Assembly (NCBI RefSeq): GCF_006438915.1
Contig: NZ_RCZE01000002.1
Location: 437,144 to 501,143 of the forward strand
Direction: 5' to 3'
Length of the DNA: 64,000 nt
Origin: Pseudomonas arsenicoxydans
GTDB taxonomy: Bacteria; Pseudomonadota; Gammaproteobacteria; Pseudomonadales; Pseudomonadaceae
Part shown: one piece after another, positions 1-8,942 of the stretch
Position numbering within the stretch: the stretch's first letter is position 1
Layout of the letters: every line of letters starts with the position of its first letter
Made by a program: the position numbers and the translations under genes
The notes under the pieces: generated by a model
What the model was told of the DNA's origin: nothing
The model's database searches: none
Seen by the model: only the letters and a program-made list of their open reading frames with translations

Positions 1-541
1 CGTGGGCGGCGTGGATTTCGACCACTTTGAACCCGGCCGTCAGGGCACGCTGGGCAGCAGCAACAAACGCCTGGACGACCTCAGCGATTTCGCTTTCTTC
101 GAGTTGCCGTGGGTGAGTGTGCTGCGGGTCAAAAGCAATCGTCGACGGGCCGACCGGCACCCAGCCGCCGTCTTCGGGTTTAACGCTGCCATGTTTGCCG
201 AGCCACGGCCGATGAGTGCTGGCCTTGCGCCCGGCGTGTGCCAACTGGATGCCGGCCACAGCGCCCTGAGCGGCGATGAAGCGAGTAATGCGTTGCAGGG
301 GTTCAATCTGTTCGTCAGCCCACAGGCCGAGGTCCTGGGCGGTGATTCGCCCGTCGGCGGCGACCGCCGTGGCTTCGGTAAACACCAGGCCGGCGCCGCC
401 GACCGCACGACTGCCGAGGTGGACAAGGTGCCAGTCATTGGCCAGCCCATCGACGCTGGAGTACTGGCACATCGGGGAGACCGCGATACGGTTGAGCAGG
501 GTCAATTGACGCAAGGTATAGGGTTCAAGCAGCAGACTCAT
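1..541 (-). CDS. xenA: NADH:flavin oxidoreductase, Old Yellow Enzyme family (XenA type), 5' part only
   Basis: The gene starts at the ATG at 541 and runs off the left edge of the window, so only about the first 180 residues are visible. The reading frame begins MSLLLEPYTLRQLTLLNR and shows Old Yellow Enzyme landmarks: SPMCQY with Cys25, the residue that tunes the flavin in XenA-type enzymes; QLAHAGRKAS near residue 99; and EIHAAH with the substrate-binding His pair near 178 and 181. Family members are soluble FMN enzymes that use NAD(P)H to reduce activated C=C bonds, nitro groups or xenobiotics. The protein sits downstream of recJ on the same strand, separated by about 270 bases that include a REP-like palindrome. 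The TIM-barrel remainder lies outside the window, so the physiological substrate cannot be judged. Confidence 0.9.
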   Translation of the reverse strand, partial: MSLLLEPYTLRQLTLLNRIAVSPMCQYSSVDGLANDWHLVHLGSRAVGGAGLVFTEATAVAADGRITAQDLGLWADEQIEPLQRITRFIAAQGAVAGIQLAHAGRKASTHRPWLGKHGSVKPEDGGWVPVGPSTIAFDPQHTHPRQLEESEIAEVVQAFVAAAQRALTAGFKVVEIHAAH

Positions 542-740
542 GGGGCACCTCTCGAATCAGTGGGCAGGCTCCAGGGTTCTGTTTGAAAAGTCGACGAGTG
601 ACAGGAAAAAGGCGCAGCACCCGCCCCCGCGGGCAAAAAATTCGACAAGACGTCACAAGGATAATCAAGCAGTGCTTAGAGCCTAGTCGACATCGGGGGA
701 TGAGGGAGGGTTCCTGGGATATTTGGCGTCAGGGATATCG

Positions 741-808
741 CTATCGCTGGCAAGCCATGCTCCTACAGGTTGGGCGCAATCTGTAGGAGCAAGGCTTGCC
801 CGCGATAG
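741..808. repeat. REP-like palindrome downstream of recJ
   Basis: Two 28-base arms are inverted copies of each other (CTATCGCTGGCAAGCC... and ...GGCTTGCCCGCGATAG) around a 12-base centre. The core GGCAAGCC/GGCTTGCC and the CTCCTACAG/CTGTAGGAG ends are typical of Pseudomonas REP doublets. It begins one base past the recJ stop codon, so it may act as a transcript end or 3' stabiliser for recJ. It belongs to a different sub-family from the other doublets in this window. Confidence 0.8.
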
Positions 809-809
809 G

Positions 810-2519
810 TCAACGCGGTTCGATGTGGGCGATCATCAGCTGCACAGTCTCATTACCGCGAAACTCGTTGAGGTCGAGTTTGTAGGCCAGTTCCACCCAC
901 TTGATGGTCGGGTTCGGCCAGATATCGCGGTCGATACCAAAGGCAATACCGTCCAGTTTCACCGAGCCGCATTCGCTTTTCAGTACCACTTTCAGGTGCC
1001 GTTCACCGACGACGCGCTGCTCAACCAGTTGGAACACGCCATGGAACAGCGGCTCAGGGAAGTGCTGCCCCCAAGGACCGGCATGACGCAGGGCTCGCGC
1101 CAGTTCGAGGTGGAATTCTTCGACCGCCAGCGTGCCGTCCGACAGTAGACGCCCAGTCAGGTCTTCTTCGCGCAATTGCCGACGCACTTCCGCATCAAAG
1201 GCCTCGGCAAACAGCGGGAAATTCGCTTCCGGCAACGTCAGCCCTGCCGCCATGGCGTGGCCGCCGTATTTGCTGATCAGGTTGGGATGCTGCGCCGCCA
1301 CCACGCTCAGCGCGTCGCGAATGTGGAAACCCTGAACCGAACGCCCCGAGCCCTTGAGCAAACCATCGCCGGCATCGGCAAAGGCGATGGTCGGGCGGAA
1401 ATAGCGCTCTTTCATCCGCGAAGCAAGGATGCCGATGACACCCTGGTGCCACTCGGGATCGAACAGGCACAAACCGAATGGCATCGACTCGACCGGCAAA
1501 TCCTTCAGTTGCGCCAGCGCTTCACGCTGCATGCCCTGTTCGATGGATTTGCGGTCCTGGTTCATGCCGTCGAGTTGCACGGCCATTTCCCGCGCCAGCC
1601 CCGCGTCGTCGGTGAGCAGGCATTCGATGCCCAGGCTCATGTCGTCCAGCCGCCCCGCCGCGTTAAGGCGCGGGCCGACAATGAAACCCAGATCGGTAGA
1701 GGTGATGCGCGCCGGCTCACGCTTGGCGACTTCGAGAATCGCCTTGATCCCCGGCCGCGCACGCCCGGCACGAATCCGCTCCAGACCTTGATGGACCAGA
1801 ATCCGGTTGTTGGCATCCAGTGGCACCACGTCGGCGACGCTGCCCAGCGCCACCAGGTCCAGCAATTCACCAATGTTCGGTTGTGGCTTGCTCTCGTACC
1901 AGCCGAGGCTGCGCAGACGCGCGCGAAGCGCCATCAGCACATAGAAAATAACGCCGACACCGGCCAGTGCCTTGCTCGGGAAATCGCACCCTGGCTGGTT
2001 CGGATTGACGATGGCATCGGCCAGCGGCAGTTCATCGCCGGGCAAGTGGTGGTCGGTGACCAGCACGTTGAGGCCGGCCTTTTTCGCCGCTGCCACGCCT
2101 TCGACACTGGAAATACCGTTGTCCACGGTGATCAGCAATTGCGGCGTTCTGGTCAGCGCCACTTCAACGATTTCCGGCGTCAGGCCGTAGCCGTACTCAA
2201 ACCGGTTCGGCACCAGATAGTCGACGTGAGCCGCGCCCAGCAGGCGCAAGCCCAACACCCCCACGGTACTGGCCGTTGCACCATCGGCGTCAAAGTCACC
2301 GACGATCAGAATGCGCTGGCGCTGTTCCAGCGCCGTCACCAGCAAATCCACGGCGGCATCGATGCCTTTGAGCTGCTGGAATGGAATCAGCCGCGCGAGG
2401 CTCTTGTCCAGTTCAGCCTCGCTCAGCACACCCCGCGCCGCGTACAGACGGGTCAGCAGCGGCGGCAGATCACCGAGAAATGGCAGGGTGTCGGGCAACA
2501 GGCGAGGTTCGATGCGCAT
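810..2519 (-). CDS. recJ: Single-stranded-DNA-specific exonuclease RecJ
   Basis: This 569-residue protein is the usual length for Pseudomonas RecJ, a cytoplasmic 5'-3' ssDNA exonuclease of the DHH phosphoesterase family used in recombination, mismatch and base-excision repair. The DHH motifs are visible: IVGDFDADGATAS (motif I), LLITVDNGISS, and VTDHHLPGDELP (the DHH triad). The DHHA1-like segment follows with KYGGHAMAAGLTLP. The start was placed at the ATG at 2519 (MRIEPRLLPD), since an upstream extension to 2639 would run through the gap to the preceding gene. It follows the YaeQ gene by 57 bases on the same strand, so the two are probably co-transcribed. Confidence 0.96.
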   Translation of the reverse strand: MRIEPRLLPDTLPFLGDLPPLLTRLYAARGVLSEAELDKSLARLIPFQQLKGIDAAVDLLVTALEQRQRILIVGDFDADGATASTVGVLGLRLLGAAHVDYLVPNRFEYGYGLTPEIVEVALTRTPQLLITVDNGISSVEGVAAAKKAGLNVLVTDHHLPGDELPLADAIVNPNQPGCDFPSKALAGVGVIFYVLMALRARLRSLGWYESKPQPNIGELLDLVALGSVADVVPLDANNRILVHQGLERIRAGRARPGIKAILEVAKREPARITSTDLGFIVGPRLNAAGRLDDMSLGIECLLTDDAGLAREMAVQLDGMNQDRKSIEQGMQREALAQLKDLPVESMPFGLCLFDPEWHQGVIGILASRMKERYFRPTIAFADAGDGLLKGSGRSVQGFHIRDALSVVAAQHPNLISKYGGHAMAAGLTLPEANFPLFAEAFDAEVRRQLREEDLTGRLLSDGTLAVEEFHLELARALRHAGPWGQHFPEPLFHGVFQLVEQRVVGERHLKVVLKSECGSVKLDGIAFGIDRDIWPNPTIKWVELAYKLDLNEFRGNETVQLMIAHIEPR

Positions 2520-2574
2520 GGGGTGACGGAAGCTTCTCTTGAATACGTGGGATTGGTCTGTTGCCAGCGCAGGA

Positions 2575-3117
2575 TTAGCCGCGCTCACCTTGCAGCCATT
2601 GCAACTGGACTTCATGCTGACCACGGTCGTCGGTAACAAAAATCGTCCCTTCGCTGATCATCACGTCCCACTTGATCACCCGTGGCATGTCTTTGGCCAG
2701 GGTTTCCAGGATTTCCTGAGGCACGGCGGCAATGTGCACATTCTTCAGGTTTTTGATCGCGGGGATCACTTTGGTTTCCCAGACGCGCAGGCTGCCGTAC
2801 GCCAACAGGCTGGTGCGTTCGGTGCGACGCGAGCACCAGGTCAGGCGATCGGCGTCTGGCTGGCCGACTTCGATCCAGTGCAGGACGCGGTCGTCCAGAC
2901 TTTTTTCCCACAGGGCAGGTTCATCCACGTCTGACAGACCACGACCGAATGACAGCTGCTCGTTGTACCAGAAGGCGTAGGCCAACAGCCGCACGGTCAT
3001 GCGCTCTTCGGTTTCCGAAGGGTGACGGGCGATGGTCTGCTTCACGGTCTCGTAGATGCTGCGGTCGAGGTCGGTGAGGTTCAGTTCAAACTTGTAGGTC
3101 GTGGACGGCTGGGCCAT
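2575..3117 (-). CDS. yaeQ: YaeQ family protein
   Basis: This 180-residue protein starts MAQPSTTYKFELNLTDLDR and carries the family's conserved core (HPSETEERMTVRLLAYAFWY, then DEPALWEKSLDDRVLHWIEVG). YaeQ proteins have a PD-(D/E)XK nuclease-like fold. E. coli YaeQ was reported to compensate for loss of RfaH in haemolysin expression, but a molecular activity is not settled. The start at 3117 was preferred over an in-frame upstream start at 3150 because homologues begin at MAQ. It lies directly upstream of recJ on the same strand and is divergent from the CoA-transferase gene. Confidence 0.9.
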   Translation of the reverse strand: MAQPSTTYKFELNLTDLDRSIYETVKQTIARHPSETEERMTVRLLAYAFWYNEQLSFGRGLSDVDEPALWEKSLDDRVLHWIEVGQPDADRLTWCSRRTERTSLLAYGSLRVWETKVIPAIKNLKNVHIAAVPQEILETLAKDMPRVIKWDVMISEGTIFVTDDRGQHEVQLQWLQGERG

Positions 3118-3264
3118 GAACGGGCTTCTTGATACGAGGAAAGGCGGCAAGTCTAACCGATGCTGCAGGCAATCAACGAATTCAAGGCAATTGAGCTTGG
3201 TGGTCTGACGTTCGGCTATGTTAAAACGCTATCTCTGCTCAGCCTTTGTCCTACAGGATCCCGC

Positions 3265-4464
3265 ATGCCGCTCACCGGAAAACCGCTCTCAGGTCTGAAA
3301 GTCATCGAATTGGGTACGTTGATCGCGGGGCCGTTTGCCTCGCGCATTTGCGGTGAGTTTGGCGCCGACGTGATCAAGATCGAATCCCCCGACGGCGGCG
3401 ATCCATTGCGCAAATGGCGAAAACTGTACGAAGGCACTTCGCTGTGGTGGTTCGTCCAGGCGCGCAACAAAAAGTCGCTGACCCTGAACCTGAAACACCC
3501 GGACGGCCTGGCGATTCTGAAAAAACTGCTCGCTGAAGCGGACATCCTGATCGAGAATTTTCGCCCCGGAGTGCTGGAAAAACTTGGCCTGGGCTGGGAC
3601 GTCCTGCACGCATTGAACCCGAAACTGGTGATGGTGCGTCTCTCCGGTTTTGGTCAGACCGGGCCGATGAAAGACCAGCCAGGTTTCGGCGCGGTCGGTG
3701 AATCCATGGGCGGCCTGCGCTACATCACCGGTTTCGAGGACCGCCCGCCGGTGCGCACCGGGATTTCCATCGGCGACTCGATTGCAGCGCTCTGGGGCGT
3801 GATCGGCGCGCTGATGGCCCTGCGTCATCGAGAAGTGAACGGCGGACTCGGCCAAGTGGTCGACGTGGCGCTCTACGAAGCGATCTTCGCCATGATGGAA
3901 AGCATGGTGCCGGAGTTCGATGTGTTTGGTTTCATTCGCGAACGCACCGGCAACATCATGCCGGGCATCACGCCTTCCTCGATCCACACCAGCGCCGACG
4001 GCAAGCATGTGCAGATCGGCGCCAATGGCGATGCGATCTTCAAGCGGTTCATGCTGATCATCGGTCGCGACGACCTGGCCAACGATCCGGCACTGGCCAG
4101 CAACGATGGCCGCGACAGCCGTCGCGACGAGATCTACGGCGTGATCGATCGCTGGGTCAATTCACTGCCACTGGACACGGTGATCGAACGGCTGAATCAG
4201 GCTGACGTACCGGCCAGCCGAATCTTCAGTGCCGAAGACATGTTCAGCGATCCGCAGTACCTGGCCCGGGAAATGTTCCTGCAGGCCAAGCTTCCGGACG
4301 GTAAAGATTTCAAGATGCCGGGCATTGTGCCGAAACTCTCAGAGACACCCGGCACTTCGGAATGGGTCGGGCCGCAGTTGGGCGAACACAATGCGCAGGT
4401 ACTGAACGATCTTGGTTACGACATGGAACAGATCGCAAAGCTGCGTGAAGACGGGGCCATCTAA
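3265..4464 (+). CDS. Family III CoA-transferase (CaiB/BaiF type)
   Basis: The 399-residue protein reads MPLTGKPLSGLKVIELGTLI followed by AGPFASR, the standard N-terminus of family III CoA-transferases such as CaiB and formyl-CoA transferase. These enzymes move CoA between carboxylic acids through an aspartyl-CoA thioester. The probable catalytic residue is Asp171 in TGISIGDSIAALWG. ENFRPGVLEKLGLG is also typical. The start at 3265 has an AGGAT ribosome site just upstream; an in-frame start at 3160 would overlap the yaeQ control region. The substrate pair is not evident: neighbours offer no pathway. The next gene overlaps its 3' end. Confidence 0.9.
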   Translation: MPLTGKPLSGLKVIELGTLIAGPFASRICGEFGADVIKIESPDGGDPLRKWRKLYEGTSLWWFVQARNKKSLTLNLKHPDGLAILKKLLAEADILIENFRPGVLEKLGLGWDVLHALNPKLVMVRLSGFGQTGPMKDQPGFGAVGESMGGLRYITGFEDRPPVRTGISIGDSIAALWGVIGALMALRHREVNGGLGQVVDVALYEAIFAMMESMVPEFDVFGFIRERTGNIMPGITPSSIHTSADGKHVQIGANGDAIFKRFMLIIGRDDLANDPALASNDGRDSRRDEIYGVIDRWVNSLPLDTVIERLNQADVPASRIFSAEDMFSDPQYLAREMFLQAKLPDGKDFKMPGIVPKLSETPGTSEWVGPQLGEHNAQVLNDLGYDMEQIAKLREDGAI

Positions 4465-5371
4465 ACTGAAGCGCCTGTTTTCATCAGCCCTCCATGCCCC
4501 CCGCAACGGGTGCGCAGTGGCGGCTTTCGGGCTTTTGGTCGGGTTGGCCTCACCGATTTCGGCGCACGCCAAAGAGACGCTGATCTGGTTGTTGCGCGAT
4601 TTACCACCAACGATGATCTTCGAGGGGCCGAAAAAAGGTCAGGGGATCATCGATCAGATGCTGCCGCTGTTGATCGCCGGCATGCCGCAGTACGAGCACA
4701 CCCTGATGCGGATCAACCGCGCCCGCGGCATGCAGATGCTTCACGAACCGTCGTTTACCTGCGATCCCTCGCTGGTCTGGACCAAGGAGCGGGAACAGTC
4801 GATCGCGTTTTCGATTCCTGCCTTCCGCGCCGTGAGCAATGGCCTTGTCGTCCGCAAGGAAGATCGATCAGTGCTGGAACCCTTTTTGATCGACGGTGAA
4901 GTCGATCTGGCAGCGTTGCTGGCCGGCAGTGGCAAGAAAGTCGGTGTGGTGGCCGAGCGCAGTTACGGGCAAGTCCTCGATGCATTGCTAAAACAGGCAC
5001 CGGTCGGTGCTCTGATGCCTCACTACGGTAACGATGCGCTCGGCAGTCTGTTGCAGATGCAACGTCTGGGACGATTGCAGGTGGTGCTGGGCTACTGGCC
5101 AGAAATTCGCTACCTGGCTCGTCAAGAACACATGTCCGATGACGAGCTGGAGTTTTTTCCGATCAAGGGCACGGGCAAATTCCTGTCCGGGCACATTGGT
5201 TGCTCCAATACAGCCCAGGGCAGAAAGGCGATCAGCGAAATAAACCAGCTATTGCGCACACTGCCTCATGAGCGGCTGGATCAGCTGTACGCCGACTGGC
5301 TCGATCCCGAAAGGCGAAAGGATTACCTGACAGAAACCAAGGCGTTTTTCGAGCATCAGGCCGAGCACTGA
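4412..5371 (+). CDS. Periplasmic solute-binding-like protein (TIGR02285-like)
   Basis: The protein has an N-terminal signal-type segment (CAVAAFGLLVGLASPISAHA, cleavage expected after AHA) followed by about 270 residues resembling the extracellular solute-binding protein family 3 fold, beginning ETLIWLLRDLPPTMIFEGPK. It resembles a group of stand-alone Pseudomonas proteins grouped as TIGR02285, with no transporter partners nearby and no known ligand. The start is uncertain: the ATG at 4412 overlaps the CoA-transferase gene by 53 bases and lacks a clear ribosome site; a GTG at 4445 would leave a shorter, more ordinary leader. The overlap suggests translational coupling with the CoA-transferase. 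Confidence 0.75.
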   Translation: MVTTWNRSQSCVKTGPSKLKRLFSSALHAPRNGCAVAAFGLLVGLASPISAHAKETLIWLLRDLPPTMIFEGPKKGQGIIDQMLPLLIAGMPQYEHTLMRINRARGMQMLHEPSFTCDPSLVWTKEREQSIAFSIPAFRAVSNGLVVRKEDRSVLEPFLIDGEVDLAALLAGSGKKVGVVAERSYGQVLDALLKQAPVGALMPHYGNDALGSLLQMQRLGRLQVVLGYWPEIRYLARQEHMSDDELEFFPIKGTGKFLSGHIGCSNTAQGRKAISEINQLLRTLPHERLDQLYADWLDPERRKDYLTETKAFFEHQAEH

Positions 5372-5392
5372 CAAATTGCGGGCAAAAAGAAA

Positions 5393-5420
5393 CCCCGAGA
5401 AGTGGGGAGACGACTCGGGG
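5393..5420 (-). terminator. Intrinsic terminator, minus strand
   Basis: CCCCGAG and CTCGGGG form a 7-base-pair stem with a 14-base loop. Read on the minus strand it is followed by TTTCTTTTTG, so it fits the end of the leftward DUF3509 transcript, about 120 bases past that gene. There is no T-run for the plus strand. Confidence 0.6.
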
Positions 5421-5541
5421 CTAAACGTGGCCTACATAAAGACCCGTAGCAGCAAGCTACAAGCACCGGAGCACAATGCTTGATCCTGCTGTTACATGGT
5501 CTGACTGACCTAAGCGCAGGAAGGTTCCCACAACAATCACG

Positions 5542-5829
5542 TCAATTTCTGCGAGCCAGCATTTTTTCCTGGGCTGCATTACGCAACGCCGCGATGACAC
5601 AGGGCTCCAGCCGTCCTTCGGCGATGAGCACGTCGCGGTGCAAACCGTCGACGACATCGGTCAGCAGACGCTTGTCGGTCAACTGAGCCTGATTGAAGAC
5701 GCGTTCCACCACCATCGCGCCCGTCGCATTCTTCAACGTCACCAGGCATTCGCCATGGGCACCCGACGGGGTCAGCGTGACCTGATACGGGCTCAGCGCC
5801 TCACCGAGCAATAGACTGATACTTTCCAT
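5542..5829 (-). CDS. DUF3509 domain protein
   Basis: This 95-residue protein starts MESISLLLGEALSPYQVTLT and looks like the small Pseudomonas DUF3509 family: an N-terminal beta-rich half (CLVTLKNATGAMVVERVFN) and a helical end (VVDGLHRDVLIAEGRLEP). No catalytic motif, signal peptide or membrane segment is visible and no function is known. The ATG at 5829 was chosen because a GGTGA ribosome-type sequence lies five bases upstream; a GTG at 5841 is in frame. It follows the kinase-less receptor gene by 160 bases on the same strand and ends before a terminator hairpin. Confidence 0.65.
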   Translation of the reverse strand: MESISLLLGEALSPYQVTLTPSGAHGECLVTLKNATGAMVVERVFNQAQLTDKRLLTDVVDGLHRDVLIAEGRLEPCVIAALRNAAQEKMLARRN

Positions 5830-5992
5830 CTCGATCACCACTCAATAGTCCGAAAACAAAGTGCCTGGGGCGTGCTTACAGTAAATGACCACTGGCCCGA
5901 GAAGAAAGTTCTGGATTTCCAGGTGCAGGCGCGTCGGCGCCTCTGGTTGATAGAGCATGCACGGCAAAGATGACAGGGAAAAAACAGTCGCA

Positions 5993-7345
5993 TCACTCGC
6001 CCCGCTGTCGGTCTCTATCCGTCCAGCCTCCCAGCAAACCGCGCAATTGCCCATCGGCGCTGTAGAACGGCACCGTCCACTGATAGATATCCCTGACACC
6101 GTTATTGAACTCCAATTGACGTTCAATGAACCGGGGCTTGCGTGTATTCAATTGGGTGATGAACTCAGCATGCAAGCTCTCTGCCGTCGCTTTGGGCAGG
6201 AGATCGAGTTCGATCAACTGTCGCCCCTGAATCTGGTCGAAACGGGTCGCCAGACTCTCTTCATAACTTTTGTTGCACATGATCAAACGCCCTTGCAGAT
6301 CACGCACAAACACCGGATCGGGCATGGCATCCATCAAGGCGTGCTGGAAGGCGAGTTGATCGTTGAGGTTTTTCTCATCGTTCAGGTGTTGCTGGTTCAA
6401 GCTGGCGAGGCGTCTGTTCCAGAACAATGAAAGCAGACCGAAAAGGCTGATGAAAACCATTCCCCAACACCCCCAATGGGTAAGGCGCTGCCAGAGGGAG
6501 GGAGACTTCATTGAGCCGATTCCGCTGAGCCACTTCAAGCGAATGGCACGCAACTCGGCGGGTGGAAAGGCCTCAAGCGCCTTGTTGAGGATACTCAGCA
6601 ACGGCGACTGACCTTTGCGTACCGCCAAATGATCAGCCTCCCATTTGCCCTCCACGGCATGCCCGACCTTGAGTCGCCCCAGCGGATAAAGCTGCGCCCC
6701 GATTTCATTTTCGATGGTGGCGAAGGCTTCACCACCTTCAACCAACGCCCTGGCTTCGGGATAGGTTTTGACCGAGCGCAGTTCGATCGCCGGATAGTCG
6801 TGGCGAATCGTACCTTCGAGTGCATGCCGGGTCGGCAACACCAGGACTCGGTTCGACAACTGATCGAGGGACTGCACGACCGGCTCTTCTGCGCGCCCGA
6901 CAAACACCCAGCCAGCACCACCGAATGCATGACTGAAATCCAGAAACCCTTTGCGCTCGTCATTCACCGCCAGTGTCGTGCTCATGTCCGCCGCGCCGCT
7001 TTCCAGACGCCCGAGCATCTGATCAGTGGAAAACGATTCTTCGTGAACAAAATTCAAGCCCGTCATGGCACTGATGCGATTGAGCAGATCGTTGTTCAAA
7101 CCGCTCCATTGACCGTGCTCATCCTTGAACAGATACAACGGGTACTGCACGGATGCAACGATGACTTGCGGATGCTCGGCAATCCACCGCAACTCTTCGG
7201 CGGAGAGTTCGATTGCCACGTCAACAACCGTCTCCTGCGCAGTGGATGTCACCAATTGCGCCGCCAGCGGCACTGGGGCAAAGCCCATGACACCGACTAA
7301 AAACATCCAGCACATCGCTGGTTTGAGTCTTATGAAAAACTGCAT
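5993..7345 (-). CDS. BvgS/EvgS-like receptor lacking a histidine kinase (periplasmic binding domain, membrane segment, PAS)
   Basis: The 450-residue protein has a signal peptide (about residues 1-30), a family 3 solute-binding domain (about 45-275, beginning LSAEELRWIAEHPQVIVAS), one membrane helix (about 291-309), a short coiled linker rich in Asn/Gln, and a PAS domain (about 333-445, MPDPVFVRDLQGRLIMCN). This is the sensor half of a BvgS/EvgS-type hybrid kinase. The frame stops directly after the PAS C-terminal signature GLLGGWTDRDRQ, where the HisKA domain would begin. The 150 bases before the next gene encode no recognisable kinase remnant in any frame. The start at 7345 has a strong AAGGAA site; GTG at 7351 is less likely. 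It may signal through a separate partner or be a decayed sensor. Confidence 0.8.
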   Translation of the reverse strand: MQFFIRLKPAMCWMFLVGVMGFAPVPLAAQLVTSTAQETVVDVAIELSAEELRWIAEHPQVIVASVQYPLYLFKDEHGQWSGLNNDLLNRISAMTGLNFVHEESFSTDQMLGRLESGAADMSTTLAVNDERKGFLDFSHAFGGAGWVFVGRAEEPVVQSLDQLSNRVLVLPTRHALEGTIRHDYPAIELRSVKTYPEARALVEGGEAFATIENEIGAQLYPLGRLKVGHAVEGKWEADHLAVRKGQSPLLSILNKALEAFPPAELRAIRLKWLSGIGSMKSPSLWQRLTHWGCWGMVFISLFGLLSLFWNRRLASLNQQHLNDEKNLNDQLAFQHALMDAMPDPVFVRDLQGRLIMCNKSYEESLATRFDQIQGRQLIELDLLPKATAESLHAEFITQLNTRKPRFIERQLEFNNGVRDIYQWTVPFYSADGQLRGLLGGWTDRDRQRGE

Positions 7346-7421
7346 TACCACTTCCTTCGCGATCAGCTCGCCCGTCCTTCATGGGGCGAAAACGCAACAA
7401 GTGTGGCACGCAGAAATGAGA

Positions 7422-7443
7422 AAGCCCGTCAGGAGACGGGCTT
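7422..7443 (-). terminator. Terminator of the hom-thrC transcript
   Basis: AAGCCCGTC and GACGGGCTT pair perfectly over 9 bases with an AGGA loop (plus strand). On the minus strand the hairpin is followed by TCTCATTTC, a fair T-rich tract. It lies 23 bases beyond the thrC stop codon. Confidence 0.75.
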
Positions 7444-7466
7444 CAAAATGTGACAGCTTTTACCGG

Positions 7467-8876
7467 TTACAACGGCTTGCCACGGTTGCCATGCTGACTG
7501 ACAAAGGCCTGCACGGCTTTCAGGTCGTTTGGCAACACGGTGCAACGCTCATCTCTCTCAAACAAATCAGAAAGATGTGTAGGGAGTTCAAGCGCTTTTC
7601 CTACACCGGCTTTCTGCACGGCATCCGGGAATTTGACCGGATGGGCCGTACCGAGGATAACCATTGGAATGTCCAGACTGCGACGGCACTCGCGCGCAGC
7701 CTTCACGCCGATGGCCGTGTGCGGGTCCAGCAGCTCGCCGGTTTGTTCGTACACTTCGGCGATGGTTTCGCAGGTCTGTGCGTCATCCACGGCCAGGGAA
7801 TCGAACAGCTTGCGGGCTTCGGTCCAGCGTTCCTGTTCGACGCTGAAACCGCCACCCTGCTTGAAGCTGTCCATCAGCCCGGCAATCGCTGCGCCGTTGC
7901 GACCGTGGAGGTCGAACAGCAGGCGCTCGAAGTTCGAAGACACCATGATGTCCATCGATGGCGACAGCGTGGCGTGCAGGGTTTCCTTGACGTACTGGTT
8001 GCCGCTCATGAAGCGATGCAGGATGTCGTTGCGGTTGGTGGCGACGATCAACTGATTGATCGGCAAGCCCATGTTGCGCGCCAGGTAACCGGCGAAGATG
8101 TCGCCGAAGTTGCCGGTCGGCACCGAGAACGACACCGAACGCGCCGGGCCACCCAATTGCAGCGAGGCGTGGAAGTAGTAAACGATCTGGGCCATGATCC
8201 GCGCCCAGTTGATCGAGTTCACCGCGACCAGGCGCGTGCCTTTGAGGAAGCTCTGGTCGGCGAAGCTCGCCTTGACCATTTCCTGGCAGTCGTCGAAGTT
8301 GCCTTCGATGGCGATGTTGTGGATGTTCTCGCCGAAGATGGTAGTCATCTGACGACGCTGCACTTCGGACACACGGTTGTGCGGGTGCAGGATGAAGATG
8401 TCGACGTTTTCGCAGTGCTTGCAGCCTTCGATGGCGGCCGAACCGGTGTCGCCGGACGTAGCGCCGACAATCACCACGCGCTCACCGCGCTTTTCCAGCA
8501 CGTAGTCGAGCAAACGACCGAGCAGTTGCAGGGCGAAGTCTTTAAACGCCAGGGTCGGACCGTGGAACAGCTCAAGCACCCATTCGTTGCCGTTCAATTG
8601 GCGCAGTGGCGCTACGGCGTTGTGCGAGAACACACCGTAGGTTTCTTCAAGAATCTTTTTGAAATCGGCATCAGGGATGCTGCCCGTCACAAATGGGCGC
8701 ATGACCCGGAAGGCCAGTTCGTGGTACGGCAGGCCGGCCCACGAAGCGATTTCTTCCTGGGTGAAACGTGGCAGGTTTTCCGGGACGTACAGACCGCCGT
8801 CGGTGGCGAGACCGGCCAGCAGGACGTCTTCGAAATTCAGGGCCGGTGCCTGGCCGCGGGTACTGATATAACGCAT
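7467..8876 (-). CDS. thrC: Threonine synthase
   Basis: ThrC converts O-phosphohomoserine to threonine with pyridoxal phosphate, the last step of threonine synthesis. The 469-residue protein is of the longer gammaproteobacterial/fungal type. It begins MRYISTRGQAPALNFEDVLL, and the PLP-binding lysine is Lys112 in GPTLAFKDFALQLLGRL. The phosphate-binding loop VGATSGDTGSAAIEG follows. The start at 8876 gives the family N-terminus; an in-frame start at 8918 would add unrelated residues. It follows hom by 66 bases on the same strand, so homoserine dehydrogenase and threonine synthase are made together; no homoserine kinase is encoded next to them here. Confidence 0.97.
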   Translation of the reverse strand: MRYISTRGQAPALNFEDVLLAGLATDGGLYVPENLPRFTQEEIASWAGLPYHELAFRVMRPFVTGSIPDADFKKILEETYGVFSHNAVAPLRQLNGNEWVLELFHGPTLAFKDFALQLLGRLLDYVLEKRGERVVIVGATSGDTGSAAIEGCKHCENVDIFILHPHNRVSEVQRRQMTTIFGENIHNIAIEGNFDDCQEMVKASFADQSFLKGTRLVAVNSINWARIMAQIVYYFHASLQLGGPARSVSFSVPTGNFGDIFAGYLARNMGLPINQLIVATNRNDILHRFMSGNQYVKETLHATLSPSMDIMVSSNFERLLFDLHGRNGAAIAGLMDSFKQGGGFSVEQERWTEARKLFDSLAVDDAQTCETIAEVYEQTGELLDPHTAIGVKAARECRRSLDIPMVILGTAHPVKFPDAVQKAGVGKALELPTHLSDLFERDERCTVLPNDLKAVQAFVSQHGNRGKPL

Positions 8877-8942
8877 GACTGGCTCCAATAGACAGTGTTC
8901 GCAAACCCGGGCCCGCACGCAGGCCCAGTGAACGATAACGGC

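Noticed and set aside
3160..3264. Longer N-terminus for the CoA-transferase
   Set aside because: The added residues are unlike the family and the internal ATG at 3265 has a ribosome site.
7125..8891. Plus-strand frame of 588 codons opposite thrC
   Set aside because: Antisense shadow of thrC and of the kinase-less receptor; it crosses the thrC terminator and shows no known domain.
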